A DNA stretch of 64,000 nt. It comes from Bordetella parapertussis (GTDB taxonomy: Bacteria; Pseudomonadota; Gammaproteobacteria; Burkholderiales; Burkholderiaceae_B). Shown here one piece after another: positions 54,099 to 63,854 of the stretch. Numbering within the stretch: position 1 is the first letter of the stretch; the number at the start of each line of letters is the position of its first letter. Position numbers and translations under genes: made by a program. The stretch lies in contig CAMDNZ010000014.1 of the NCBI GenBank assembly GCA_945903445.1, forward strand, positions 7,235-71,234, given 5' to 3'. The notes under the pieces were generated by a model that saw nothing but the letters and a program-made list of their open reading frames with translations, was not told the origin of the DNA and made no database searches.

Positions 54099-55439
54099 TC
54101 AAAGTTCTCCGTACGAATGCAGGCCGGACAGGAACATGTTCACGCCGAGAAATGCAAAACCAGTAATCAGCAGACCCACCAGCGCCCAATACGCCGCCAT
54201 CGCGCCACGCAGACCCTTGATGAGGCGCATGTGCAGCCAGGCCGCATAATTGAGCCAGACGATCAAGGCCCAGGTTTCTTTGGGATCCCACTGCCAGTAG
54301 GCGCCCCATGCATCGGCCGCCCACAAGGCTCCCAGAATAGTCGCCACGGTGAAGAATGCAAAGCCGATGGCGATGGCGCGATACATGATGTCGTCCAGCA
54401 CCTCCAGCGAAGGCAAGGCCGCGGCGATCGGACGACGCGCCAACAGAATCGCCCCGACCAGTATCACGCCGATGCCCAGGTAGATCATCCAGGTCGCCGA
54501 CAAACCGTCTGTGCGAAACACCATGGGCTCGGCGCACAACAGCACGCCCAGCACGAACAAGGGCGCCAGCCTCCACCACGACCGGGTCTGGCCGTGCTCT
54601 TTGACCAGATAAGCGAAACCCACCATGGCCGCCAGTGAGAACGTGCCGTAGCCGATGAAATTGGCCGGCACGTGCAGTTTCATCCACCAGCTCTTGAGTG
54701 CCGGCACCAGCGGCTGGATTTGTGCCGCGTCACGCGTGAAGGCATACCAGAGCAGGAAGATCACCGATGACGAGATGACCAGCAGAACGAAACCACCCAA
54801 TGCGCGGGTGGCGTAACGACGCTCGTAATACAGGTAGAACAGCGCCGTCACCAACGCGAACAACACGAATACTTCGTACAGATTGCTGACCGGAATGTGT
54901 CCCAGATCAGGCCCCATCAAATGCCCTTCGCGCCAACGCACCAACAGACCCGTCACGCCAGAGAACACCGCGCCCCAGGTCAGGGCCGTCCCCAGCCAAG
55001 CCGCAGTGGTCGAAACGAAGCCGCCCCAGTAGCAGACTGTCGCGATCAAAAACAGCACACACATCCACAGGATGGCCGACTGCGACGAAAACAGGTACTT
55101 CAACAGGAACGCCTGATCGGCGCGCGCGATATCGCCTTGATAGAGCCAGATGGCCAAGCCTGCCGACAGTGCACAGGCGAGCATCAAGCTGCGCAGCGGT
55201 CGCCACAACCAGCCCAGCCATACCAGGAAGGGCACGGTTCCCATCAAAATGGCTTTCTCGTAGCCATCCATCGCCTGGGGATAGCGATAGAGCGCCAGTC
55301 CGGCACCAATGGCCAGAACCAGAAAAAACAGCGCATCGGTCCAATCGGGGCGGCCACGCGTGGCACGGCGATCGCCGGTTTCGGATGCGCCCGGCCACTC
55401 GGCGTCGGGCGACAGTGAAGGTGTAGTAGAGGTAGACAT
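54099..55439 (-). CDS. Cytochrome c biogenesis protein CcsA/CcsB (ResC-like)
   Basis: A 446-residue polytopic haem-handling protein of the system II cytochrome c pathway. The tryptophan-rich WWD-type motif reads WGAYWQWDPKETWALIVW, followed by LNYAAWLHMR with a haem-ligand histidine. HIPVSNLYEVFVLFALV and KLHVPANFIGYGTFSLA are further family signatures with conserved His. ATG 55439 is preferred; a GTG two codons earlier overlaps the resB stop. With ResB it exports haem and attaches it to CXXCH motifs, including those of the cytochrome c4 upstream. Databases call this protein CcsB, CcsA or ResC. Confidence 0.93.
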   Translation of the reverse strand: MSTSTTPSLSPDAEWPGASETGDRRATRGRPDWTDALFFLVLAIGAGLALYRYPQAMDGYEKAILMGTVPFLVWLGWLWRPLRSLMLACALSAGLAIWLYQGDIARADQAFLLKYLFSSQSAILWMCVLFLIATVCYWGGFVSTTAAWLGTALTWGAVFSGVTGLLVRWREGHLMGPDLGHIPVSNLYEVFVLFALVTALFYLYYERRYATRALGGFVLLVISSSVIFLLWYAFTRDAAQIQPLVPALKSWWMKLHVPANFIGYGTFSLAAMVGFAYLVKEHGQTRSWWRLAPLFVLGVLLCAEPMVFRTDGLSATWMIYLGIGVILVGAILLARRPIAAALPSLEVLDDIMYRAIAIGFAFFTVATILGALWAADAWGAYWQWDPKETWALIVWLNYAAWLHMRLIKGLRGAMAAYWALVGLLITGFAFLGVNMFLSGLHSYGEL

Positions 55440-55444
55440 AGACA

Positions 55445-57493
55445 CTACGCGCCCAGTTGCCGCAACAAAGCGGCTCTGAATCGCTCAAACTCCCGATTGA
55501 AATCCAATGTACGCTTTTGCGAAGTCATCGCTGCCTGTAAGGCCGATCCGCCTTCGGGCCGGGCACGCACCCACACCCACACCCGACGGTCGCGAATATA
55601 GAACATCGAGAACACGCCCAATATCAAGAACAGGCAGCCCAGATAGACGACATTCTTGCCTGGCGTGCGCGCCACTTGAAAGACGCTGGCCTGTACGTGC
55701 TCGAAATCTTGTAGCGCCATCAGCATGGGCGCGGGATACAACTTCAGATCGGACAATGCCGCAACGGCCAGGCGCGACCAATCGGCCGCCTCGGCGCGCG
55801 CCGACGCATCGTCACCGAGCGCAGGCAAACCGGCACGCTCGCGCGTCACGCCACGCAGCTCGCCCATGGTCGCGCCGATCAATCGAACGACGATGTCGGC
55901 GGCGTGCGTCAATTGATCCGGCGGGGTATTCGTTTGCAGGAACTGGGCGACGCCTTGCAACCCCCCTTGTGCGAACGTGTCCAAGGCACGCGCGGCGGCA
56001 CTTTCCAAGGCATCGCGCTCGGCCCCCTCGGGACGCGATCGAGCCGCGAACTGACGGGCGGCTTGCGTTCGGGCGCTGGCGTCGTCCAATGCGGCCCGTA
56101 GCCGAACGAACTCGCCTGCCGTGCCATCGTCGTCGGCAGGAATGCGAAGATAGCGGTAAACCTCGTTTTCGTTGGCGCGCGCGCCCGCCAACAACACCAT
56201 GCTGCCGTCGAGCAGCACCGGTCGCATGTAGTTCTTGAACTCGTGCGCCTGACCAGCCGAGTCCAACAAACGGTATTCGATGCTGGGGCCGACGTTGCGC
56301 AAGTTTTCGTTGTGCTGACCGGCGGCGCTACCCGTGACCGCAGCTAGATGATCGCCGAACTGAAGCTGAGGGGTTTCGTTCAATCCACCGGAAAAATCCT
56401 CGACGTTGATCGTGCGCAAGGCAGTCACCGTCAAGCGATGCGAGTCACCGGGCAAGGCTTGTTCGTCGCCCACTTTTCCGGCCACAGCCACACCGGTGGC
56501 CGATGTGCCCGTCAAGGGATACGCCAGCAGATCGACCCGACTGCCACCGTCGTCCAAGCTAGACTGATAAACGGTGACGCCCTTGTAGCGCAAGGGCTCG
56601 TTGACTTCGATGGTGACATCGAAGCGTTCGCCGTTATCGGGGTCAGTCACCGTCACCTCGCTGGCAAAGCGACTGGGCATGCCGGTCGAGTAATAATCGA
56701 CAACGAATTTTCTGAGTTCCATCGTAAACGGCAGCGGTTGCACCAAGGCCCCGTCGTTGACCATGATGACGGCCGCACTGGCACGCGAGCCTTCCGGAAT
56801 CAACACCGTCGAACGAAAGCTCGGGTTATCGATCGACAGACGACCGCTATCGGGCACCTGCGAAATCAGCATATTTTCGTGAATCGGCTGTTTGCCCATC
56901 AACCACACTTGCAAACGCACGGGCAATTCGCTGTCGAGCAGCCCGCCCACGCAGATCACCACCATGGCCGCATGCGCGAAAATGTAGCCCATGCGATTGG
57001 CGCTGCCTTTCTTGGCGGCCAGCAACACGCCGTTGTCGTCGCGCTTCTCGCGCACGGCAAATCCGTGAGCGCTCAGCAAACCACGCACACCCGTCACGGT
57101 GGCTTCCCGATCGGCCGCGCTCGCGCCCTCGAAGCGATGCGGAAAAGCCCGCAGGCTGGAAGCACGAACATGCGCGCGAAACGACAGCATGTCGCGCCAC
57201 ATCTTAGGCGTATTGCGAACTAGGCAGAGCGAGGTGGACACGACCAAAAAAGCCATGATCAACAGGAACCACCAGCTGTTGTACACATGCCAGATCGAGA
57301 ACTTGTCGAACAGTTCGAACCAGAAAGGACCGAACTGATCGATGTACTGACTACTGCTACGGTTTTGTACCAGCACCGTGCCCACGACGCTGGCGACACA
57401 GATGAACATCAGCAGGCTGACAGCAAAACGCATCGACCCCAACAGCTCGTTGACATGAGCGAGCCAGGCGGAAAAAGACGAGCGGGTGGGCAT
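55445..57493 (-). CDS. resB: Cytochrome c biogenesis protein ResB
   Basis: A 682-residue system II partner. MRFAVSLLMFICVASVVGTV (first helix) and GPFWFELFDKFSIWHVYNSW are the ResB N-terminal signature. Two more helices follow, then a large periplasmic domain of about 430 residues and a last helix ending YLGCLFLILGVFSMFYIRDRR. ATG 57493 is chosen; an in-frame start 53 codons upstream lies before the conserved region. It is 94 bp downstream of the cytochrome c4 gene and directly upstream of the CcsA-like gene. It forms the haem lyase complex at the inner membrane. Confidence 0.94.
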   Translation of the reverse strand: MPTRSSFSAWLAHVNELLGSMRFAVSLLMFICVASVVGTVLVQNRSSSQYIDQFGPFWFELFDKFSIWHVYNSWWFLLIMAFLVVSTSLCLVRNTPKMWRDMLSFRAHVRASSLRAFPHRFEGASAADREATVTGVRGLLSAHGFAVREKRDDNGVLLAAKKGSANRMGYIFAHAAMVVICVGGLLDSELPVRLQVWLMGKQPIHENMLISQVPDSGRLSIDNPSFRSTVLIPEGSRASAAVIMVNDGALVQPLPFTMELRKFVVDYYSTGMPSRFASEVTVTDPDNGERFDVTIEVNEPLRYKGVTVYQSSLDDGGSRVDLLAYPLTGTSATGVAVAGKVGDEQALPGDSHRLTVTALRTINVEDFSGGLNETPQLQFGDHLAAVTGSAAGQHNENLRNVGPSIEYRLLDSAGQAHEFKNYMRPVLLDGSMVLLAGARANENEVYRYLRIPADDDGTAGEFVRLRAALDDASARTQAARQFAARSRPEGAERDALESAAARALDTFAQGGLQGVAQFLQTNTPPDQLTHAADIVVRLIGATMGELRGVTRERAGLPALGDDASARAEAADWSRLAVAALSDLKLYPAPMLMALQDFEHVQASVFQVARTPGKNVVYLGCLFLILGVFSMFYIRDRRVWVWVRARPEGGSALQAAMTSQKRTLDFNREFERFRAALLRQLGA

Positions 57494-57587
57494 TACGGTT
57501 AGCTCATGAACACAAGGAGACGGGGCGCGCGGCCCGGCCCCTTCGTTCACCTGCCCAGACATCGGGCAGGCGGCACCCGGGGTCGGG

Positions 57588-58277
57588 TCAGCGCAGGCCG
57601 GCGGCGTAATCCGAGACGGCGCGGATATCGGCGTCGGACATGCGGTCGGCAATATCGTGCATGGGCGCGCTGTTAGTGCGATCGCCGCTGCGGAAGAGTT
57701 TCAACTGGGCTTCTATATATGACGGAAACTGGCCAGACAGACGCGGGTATTGACCCGGAATGCCTTCGCCTCGCGCTCCATGACAGGCCGCACAGGCTGC
57801 AACACCGCGCTCGGGCACACCGCCGCGCCAAATCGTCTGGCCACGTTCCTTCAAATTTTCATAGCCAGCGGTGGCGGGATCCTTTACGGGTTGCGTCGCA
57901 AGATACAACGCGAGATTCTGAATATCGGCCTCGGTCAAATTAGCGACGTTGGCTGTCATGATGGAAGGGATGCCGTCAGGCCCGGTGCGAGCGGGCTTGT
58001 CGGCATCCTTCTTGACCTTGAAATCGCGCAATTGCTTGGCGAGGTATTCATGCGGCATGGCCGACAGGCTGGGGTTGGCTGGCATCACGCTGTTGCCGGC
58101 CGCCCCATGACAGGACGCACAGGAAATGATGCCGCGCGCAGCATCGCCCTGTTCGTACAGCTGCCCTCCTTTGGCCGCATCGGGTTTTGGCGTCGCCTGG
58201 GCATCTGCGGCGTGCGCGCAGGTCGCACCCACAGCCAAACCACCTGCCACCACCATGCGGAACAGCGTTAGTCTCAT
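57588..58277 (-). CDS. Dihaem cytochrome c4
   Basis: A 229-residue periplasmic electron carrier. A signal peptide (MRLTLFRMVVAGGLAVGA ... HAA) is followed by two cytochrome c domains with haem motifs CASCHG (near residue 55) and CAACHG (near residue 165). Axial methionines are likely in the segments after each motif (SAMPHEYL, SAPMHDIADRM). It delivers electrons toward a terminal oxidase. ATG 58277 is chosen because it starts the signal peptide. It is followed by the haem-attachment genes it depends on. Confidence 0.92.
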   Translation of the reverse strand: MRLTLFRMVVAGGLAVGATCAHAADAQATPKPDAAKGGQLYEQGDAARGIISCASCHGAAGNSVMPANPSLSAMPHEYLAKQLRDFKVKKDADKPARTGPDGIPSIMTANVANLTEADIQNLALYLATQPVKDPATAGYENLKERGQTIWRGGVPERGVAACAACHGARGEGIPGQYPRLSGQFPSYIEAQLKLFRSGDRTNSAPMHDIADRMSDADIRAVSDYAAGLR

Positions 58278-58326
58278 GAAAACCTCGACCTCAAGATCGA
58301 TTGGAATATTTTGCAAATCGCCCCGG

Positions 58327-58332
58327 ATTATA
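58327..58332 (-). promoter_or_regulatory. Candidate -10 element of the cytochrome c4 promoter
   Basis: A perfect TATAAT on the minus strand lies 49 bp before the c4 start codon, preceded by TTG. The -35 match is weak. The overlapping plus-strand TACAAT (58331-58336) could serve engB, so the divergent promoters may share this 10-bp stretch. Confidence 0.4.
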
Positions 58333-58368
58333 CAATAGGGGTCGCTATTCACTGATCATGGCTTACCC

Positions 58369-60002
<1,634 letters not shown>

Positions 60003-60017
60003 CGGGCGCAGCGTTAT

Positions 60018-60047
60018 GGTGCAGCTGGCATATCTGTCAGCTGCACC
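60018..60047. terminator. Hairpin between hemB and the S1-like toxin gene
   Basis: GGTGCAGCTG-GCATATCTGT-CAGCTGCACC is a perfect 10-bp inverted repeat with a 10-base loop, between the convergent hemB and S1-like genes. There is no T-run on either side, so it may block readthrough in both directions without being a classical terminator. Confidence 0.55.
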
Positions 60048-60050
60048 GCG

Positions 60051-60791
60051 CTATGGGTTGAACAACACCACCATTTGTGCCAGCACGCCCAGGTAAGTGG
60101 ATCGAAGCAGTTTATTCACGACATGTTGGGGCGTTTCTTCATCGGCTGCGCAATGGGGCGGTGATGCCATCGCGCTCAATCCCATGCGGCCACATTGCGC
60201 GAACGCTACCCAGGGTTCCACCCGCCAAGCTTGGTGCGCCTCAGGAAACCCCGCGAGCTCCGGCATTGCGCCCGCAGCGCGAGCATGCTGGAGCAGATGG
60301 GAGTTGTAGTCGCGGTTAGGCACGAACGCCTCGGCATGACCGTTACGCACGCGTTGCCAGCCAATAATCTGCCGCCAGTGCACAGTACCAAGTGCAGCGA
60401 ATTCCGACTCCTGAGGGTAAGGCGAGAAGTGCCTCAACGACGCGTTAACGTCGACGAAATTGGGTGTCGGGTGCACATGGTATATGTATCCGCGGTAATT
60501 GAAGTATTCATTGATCCGCATCACCGCAAACCTGTGCACCGAGGTGGTCGACACGTAAGCAGAATCGTATCGCGCCATCCCCGTGCTGCCCCCATTCGCG
60601 TGATCGTATAGGCTCGAATTGGGCGGCGGTTGATTGGGTCGCGATTCATCCATCCCTCTTGCCAGAAAACCCCCACTTGCTTTTACCGTGTCTGGATCTT
60701 CCATCGACGCGCGGTACATCGTGGTCGGATTTTCCGCGTAAGAATGACTCGCCCAGAAAACAAAAAATACAGCTAAAAAAACTTTCCTCAT
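60051..60791 (-). CDS. Secreted pertussis-toxin S1-like ADP-ribosyltransferase (putative toxin A subunit)
   Basis: A 246-residue protein with a signal peptide cleaved after residue 19 (ASHSYA). The mature start TMYRASMEDPDTVKASGGF parallels pertussis toxin S1 VYRYDSRPPEDVFQNGF. Catalytic positions match: Arg27 (S1 Arg9), His64 in LYDHANG (S1 His35 in LDHLTG), S81-T82-T83 in SAYVSTTS (S1 SAFVSTSS), GYIYHV (S1 GYIYEV) and Glu130 in PQESEFAAL (S1 Glu129 in YQSEYLAH). It would transfer ADP-ribose from NAD to a protein. S1 Trp26 is Arg here, and the S1 Cys41 equivalent is absent; the only cysteines are C200 and C214. GAGGGG precedes ATG 60791. No B-subunit or ptl-type genes are adjacent, so target and delivery are unknown. 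Confidence 0.82.
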   Translation of the reverse strand: MRKVFLAVFFVFWASHSYAENPTTMYRASMEDPDTVKASGGFLARGMDESRPNQPPPNSSLYDHANGGSTGMARYDSAYVSTTSVHRFAVMRINEYFNYRGYIYHVHPTPNFVDVNASLRHFSPYPQESEFAALGTVHWRQIIGWQRVRNGHAEAFVPNRDYNSHLLQHARAAGAMPELAGFPEAHQAWRVEPWVAFAQCGRMGLSAMASPPHCAADEETPQHVVNKLLRSTYLGVLAQMVVLFNP

Positions 60792-61138
60792 GATGCTGCG
60801 CCCCTCACAAATGGATTGCTTGATTGATGTCGCGCGAAACAAACAAATCAGATATGTATCTAATTAATAGATTTCGACACTAATAGTATCTTTCTCAAAC
60901 AATCCAAATTTGGCCAAGGGTCATCGCAACGTGCAGGCTCAAATCGTTTTTCAGAGGCAATCGGCGCTTATCCGGACGCGAACATCACCCATTCAGTGGC
61001 CCAGGCGAATCCGATCAAAATTCGACCCGTCTGCCGTCCGCGCCGTCGATCGCGCGCAAGGCGACCTCCACCCATCAAACGCTTGGACGGACCACGGCAA
61101 AGTACTGAATCAAAGATTGGACGCGGGTTCGAAGTCGA
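60792..61138. other. Intergenic region upstream of the S1-like gene
   Basis: The first 110 bp are distinctly AT-rich and contain a 12-bp palindrome, AGATA-TG-TATCT (60850-60861), plausibly promoter or operator for the toxin gene. No -35/-10 pair is convincing. From about 60930 to 61138 composition returns to GC-rich, and no coding sequence or toxin B-subunit remnant was recognised in any frame. Confidence 0.5.
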
Positions 61139-61258
61139 TCAGGCCGCTTCGCTGTCGATCGAACCCATATCTTCCATCAACCAGATCGTGCTTTCATGCC
61201 GATCGCCTGGCGTAGGACTCGAGCCGAACGCGGGATGATCGCCAAGCTTGGGCGCCAT
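61139..61258 (-). CDS. Small hypothetical ORF downstream of dsbD
   Basis: Thirty-nine codons starting ATG 8 bp after the dsbD stop. The product starts MAPKLGDHPAFGSSPTPGD, then has STIWLMEDMGSIDSEAA at the C-terminus, an amphipathic-looking helix. The position suggests co-translation with dsbD, but there is no strong ribosome-binding site and I recognise no homologue. It may be a chance frame or the tail of a lost gene. Confidence 0.25.
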   Translation of the reverse strand: MAPKLGDHPAFGSSPTPGDRHESTIWLMEDMGSIDSEAA

Positions 61259-61266
61259 CGCCACGC

Positions 61267-63351
61267 TCACTCGTGAACTTGCGCCAACGACTGAGCAAAC
61301 CGCTCGGCGTTCTGAAAGCCGATGACACGCGGCCGTTGCAGCTCGACGCCGTCGGCATCGAAGAAGATGATGCCCGGCGGGCCGAACAAACGGAAGCGCT
61401 TGAGTAGCGCTCGATCATCAGCGTTGTGAGCGGTGACATCGGCAACAATGCGGGTCATGCCCTGCAAGCTTGCGTGTACCGCCGGATCGGGAAAGGTGAA
61501 GCGAATCATTTCATGGCACGATACGCACCAGTCGGCATAGAAGTCGAGCATCACTGGTCGATCGGTCTTGGCTAACACAGCATCCAACTCGACCTCGTTG
61601 CGTACCCGCTGAAAAGGCAAGCCAGCGACCATTTTCACATTAGGGTCGGTGGATACCGCCGCTGCGGCGACAGCGGAACTTTGCGCGCCCGAGGCCCCCA
61701 CGCTCGCCGTCAACGAAGCCAACGGACGCAATAACTCTCGCCCGCCGCCCATCGCACCGATCACCCACGTCACCGCCACCAGACCTACAACGATGGCGAT
61801 GCCCCGTGCGAAAAGTCCTAAGGTGCCCGGCGTCTGGCCCGCGCTCCAAAGCATGATGGCCGCGACGCCTGCCCACACGGCCCATGCCATCATCAGCACC
61901 GCGACAGGCAGCACCGACATCATCAAGTAGAGGGCGGTAGCCAACAGCAGCATGCCGAAGAAACGCGAGACGCCGACCATCCACGGGCCACCACGCGGCA
62001 ACCACGCCGACGACGAAGCCCCCACCAACAGCAGCGGCAAGCCCATCCCCCAAGCCATGGCGAACAACGCGCTGCCGCCCACCCACGCATTGCCCGATTG
62101 CGAAATGTAGACCAGCACACCGGCCAGCGGGGCGGCCACGCACGGACCGACGATTAACGCCGAAATCGCACCCATGGCCGCCGCGCCACCAAGTCGGCCA
62201 CGTGGAGTTCGAGAGGCATAGGCCGACAAGCGCGCCTGAATACCGGCAGGCATCTGCAAGGTGAACGCACCGAAGGTCGCCAATGCGAAAACCACCAGCA
62301 TCGATGCAAAAAGCGCCAGCACCCAGGGCTTCTGCAACCAGGCGGCCATGCCCACCCCACTCAACCCTGCAGCGACACCCAGTGCGGTATAGACCACGGA
62401 CATCCCGGCCACATAGGCAGCGGCCAACGCGAAGCCACGGCGACGCGAAGGCTTCTGGCCCGCCGCATCCCGCATGACCATCCCGGAAAGAATGGGCACC
62501 ATGGGCAGCACGCAGGGCGTCAACGCCAACAAAGCCCCCAGAAGAAAAAACAAGGGCAGAACCTGCCATAGCGCCAGTGCGCCCAAACTGTCCGCAAGCG
62601 TCACGTCGTCGCTACCAATGAAGCGCGACAGATCGAAACCCTCGGACGCACGCGGCGGTTCGTCGGTAGTCGCGGTTTTCATCGGCGCGACAACGCCCGA
62701 AGCGTCTGGTGGCACAAGCCCTGCACCCGATGACGACTGATTGGATGCGATAGCCGTCGGCGGCATTGCCGTGTCTGTCGCCGACGGCTCATCGCGGCGC
62801 AACCACGACATGAACCCACCGGAAAAGGCGCTCGACTCGGTACTGGCGATGGCGCGCATCGACTGCCCATCCGGCGCAACGCCAGTCACCGCCCATCCCT
62901 CCGAGGTCGGTGCAAGGGCCAAGCGATGCGTCATCGGCGGATAACACAGCCCGGCGTCGGCACAGCCCTGATAATCGATTGCCAAGGTAAAGGCTTCGGA
63001 CTGCGCGGCCGCAGGCAATAGCACATGCGCGACCAACTGATGGCGATACACCGCCATATCGCGCTCGAATGTGCTGTCGTATTTCACCTCGCCCGGCGGC
63101 AAGTCTGGCGCTACGATGGCCACGGTATCGTCCGGTTCGCCTCGCCAGCCCAAACGCTCGCGATAAAGATAGTAGCGATCGGCCACCGTGAATCGAACCT
63201 CGAGGGTTTCGGGCGCCACTATCTTGGCACCGATCACGAAGGCATCGGCGGGATCCAGATATTCCTCTTCGGCCCGTGCCGTTTGCCCGAGCGACAGGGC
63301 CAGCAACACGAACATCGCCCACCAGGCACCGATTCGGAACATCCCTTTCAT
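61267..63351 (-). CDS. dsbD: Thiol:disulfide interchange protein DsbD
   Basis: A 694-residue protein carrying electrons from cytoplasmic thioredoxin to the periplasm. The signal peptide is followed by the N-terminal immunoglobulin-like domain with CADAGLCYPPMTH (redox cysteines). The eight-helix core has LTPCVLPMVPILSG and GPCVAAPLAGVL (membrane cysteines). The C-terminal thioredoxin domain has YADWCVSCHEM. ATG 63351 is chosen; ATG 63342, three codons later, has better spacing from GAAGG. DsbD supports disulfide reduction and cytochrome c maturation, linking it to the nearby resB/ccsA genes. It follows cutA by 11 bp. Confidence 0.96.
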   Translation of the reverse strand: MKGMFRIGAWWAMFVLLALSLGQTARAEEEYLDPADAFVIGAKIVAPETLEVRFTVADRYYLYRERLGWRGEPDDTVAIVAPDLPPGEVKYDSTFERDMAVYRHQLVAHVLLPAAAQSEAFTLAIDYQGCADAGLCYPPMTHRLALAPTSEGWAVTGVAPDGQSMRAIASTESSAFSGGFMSWLRRDEPSATDTAMPPTAIASNQSSSGAGLVPPDASGVVAPMKTATTDEPPRASEGFDLSRFIGSDDVTLADSLGALALWQVLPLFFLLGALLALTPCVLPMVPILSGMVMRDAAGQKPSRRRGFALAAAYVAGMSVVYTALGVAAGLSGVGMAAWLQKPWVLALFASMLVVFALATFGAFTLQMPAGIQARLSAYASRTPRGRLGGAAAMGAISALIVGPCVAAPLAGVLVYISQSGNAWVGGSALFAMAWGMGLPLLLVGASSSAWLPRGGPWMVGVSRFFGMLLLATALYLMMSVLPVAVLMMAWAVWAGVAAIMLWSAGQTPGTLGLFARGIAIVVGLVAVTWVIGAMGGGRELLRPLASLTASVGASGAQSSAVAAAAVSTDPNVKMVAGLPFQRVRNEVELDAVLAKTDRPVMLDFYADWCVSCHEMIRFTFPDPAVHASLQGMTRIVADVTAHNADDRALLKRFRLFGPPGIIFFDADGVELQRPRVIGFQNAERFAQSLAQVHE

Positions 63352-63362
63352 ACCTTCAACCT

Positions 63363-63704
63363 TTAGTTTTCCTGCGGCTTGACGTGGGTTTGAGCACGAA
63401 CCCAATCCGCATAATCGACCGTGCTGCCAATGACCGGCAACACCAAAACCTCCGGCACATCATACGGATGAAGACGAGCCAACTGTTTCATCACTTCATC
63501 CTGCCGGGCGAAGGTCGTTTTGATGGTCAGCGGTACCTCTTCTGCGCTTTCCAGCGCGCCCTTCCAGGCGTAAATAGACAAGGCGGGCGTGCCAAGGTTC
63601 ACACAGGCGGCCAGGCCCTGCTCGACCAGTTCGTGGGCGAAGCGTTTGGCCAGCAGCATATCCGGGGCATTGCTCAGAACGAGCACCAGATCGTCGGGTC
63701 GCAT
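63363..63704 (-). CDS. cutA: Divalent cation tolerance protein CutA
   Basis: A 113-residue trimeric protein of the CutA1 family. KRFAHELVEQGLAACVNL, SIYAWKGALESAEEVPLTIKT (written here as separate family segments) and the terminal strand VPEVLVLPVIGSTVDYADWV are diagnostic. It has been linked to copper tolerance, but its molecular role is uncertain. ATG 63704 (MRPDDLVLVLSN) gives the normal length; the frame is open 30 codons upstream in non-conserved basic sequence. It lies between rplQ and dsbD on the same strand. Confidence 0.94.
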   Translation of the reverse strand: MRPDDLVLVLSNAPDMLLAKRFAHELVEQGLAACVNLGTPALSIYAWKGALESAEEVPLTIKTTFARQDEVMKQLARLHPYDVPEVLVLPVIGSTVDYADWVRAQTHVKPQEN

Positions 63705-63833
63705 CAACGTCACTCGGGTCTCCCGATATACGAGGCGCTGCCGCTTCGCCGCGCGGCCACCTCTACGACATGGACGAAAAAAGGGCAGGCACATGGCCCG
63801 CCCTCGATACTACAGCACTGCCTTATCGACCTA

Positions 63834-63854
63834 CCGAGTAAAAAATTTACTCGG
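63834..63854. other. Perfect inverted repeat at the rplQ stop codon
   Basis: CCGAGTAAA-AAA-TTTACTCGG pairs 9 bp with a 3-base loop, and the rplQ stop codon lies within it. Without a following T-run it may be an mRNA 3'-end stabiliser or attenuator rather than a full terminator. Confidence 0.5.

Noticed and set aside
61120..61150. A GGGTTCGAAGTC stretch resembling a tRNA T-arm
   Set aside because: The flanking bases do not pair into a T-stem, and no anticodon or acceptor stem could be drawn around it.
60910..61215. A 101-codon plus-strand frame upstream of the S1-like gene, considered as a toxin B-subunit remnant
   Set aside because: It has no signal peptide, cysteine pattern or recognisable pertussis-toxin B-subunit motif, and its composition is Arg/Ser/Pro-rich, typical of a chance frame.
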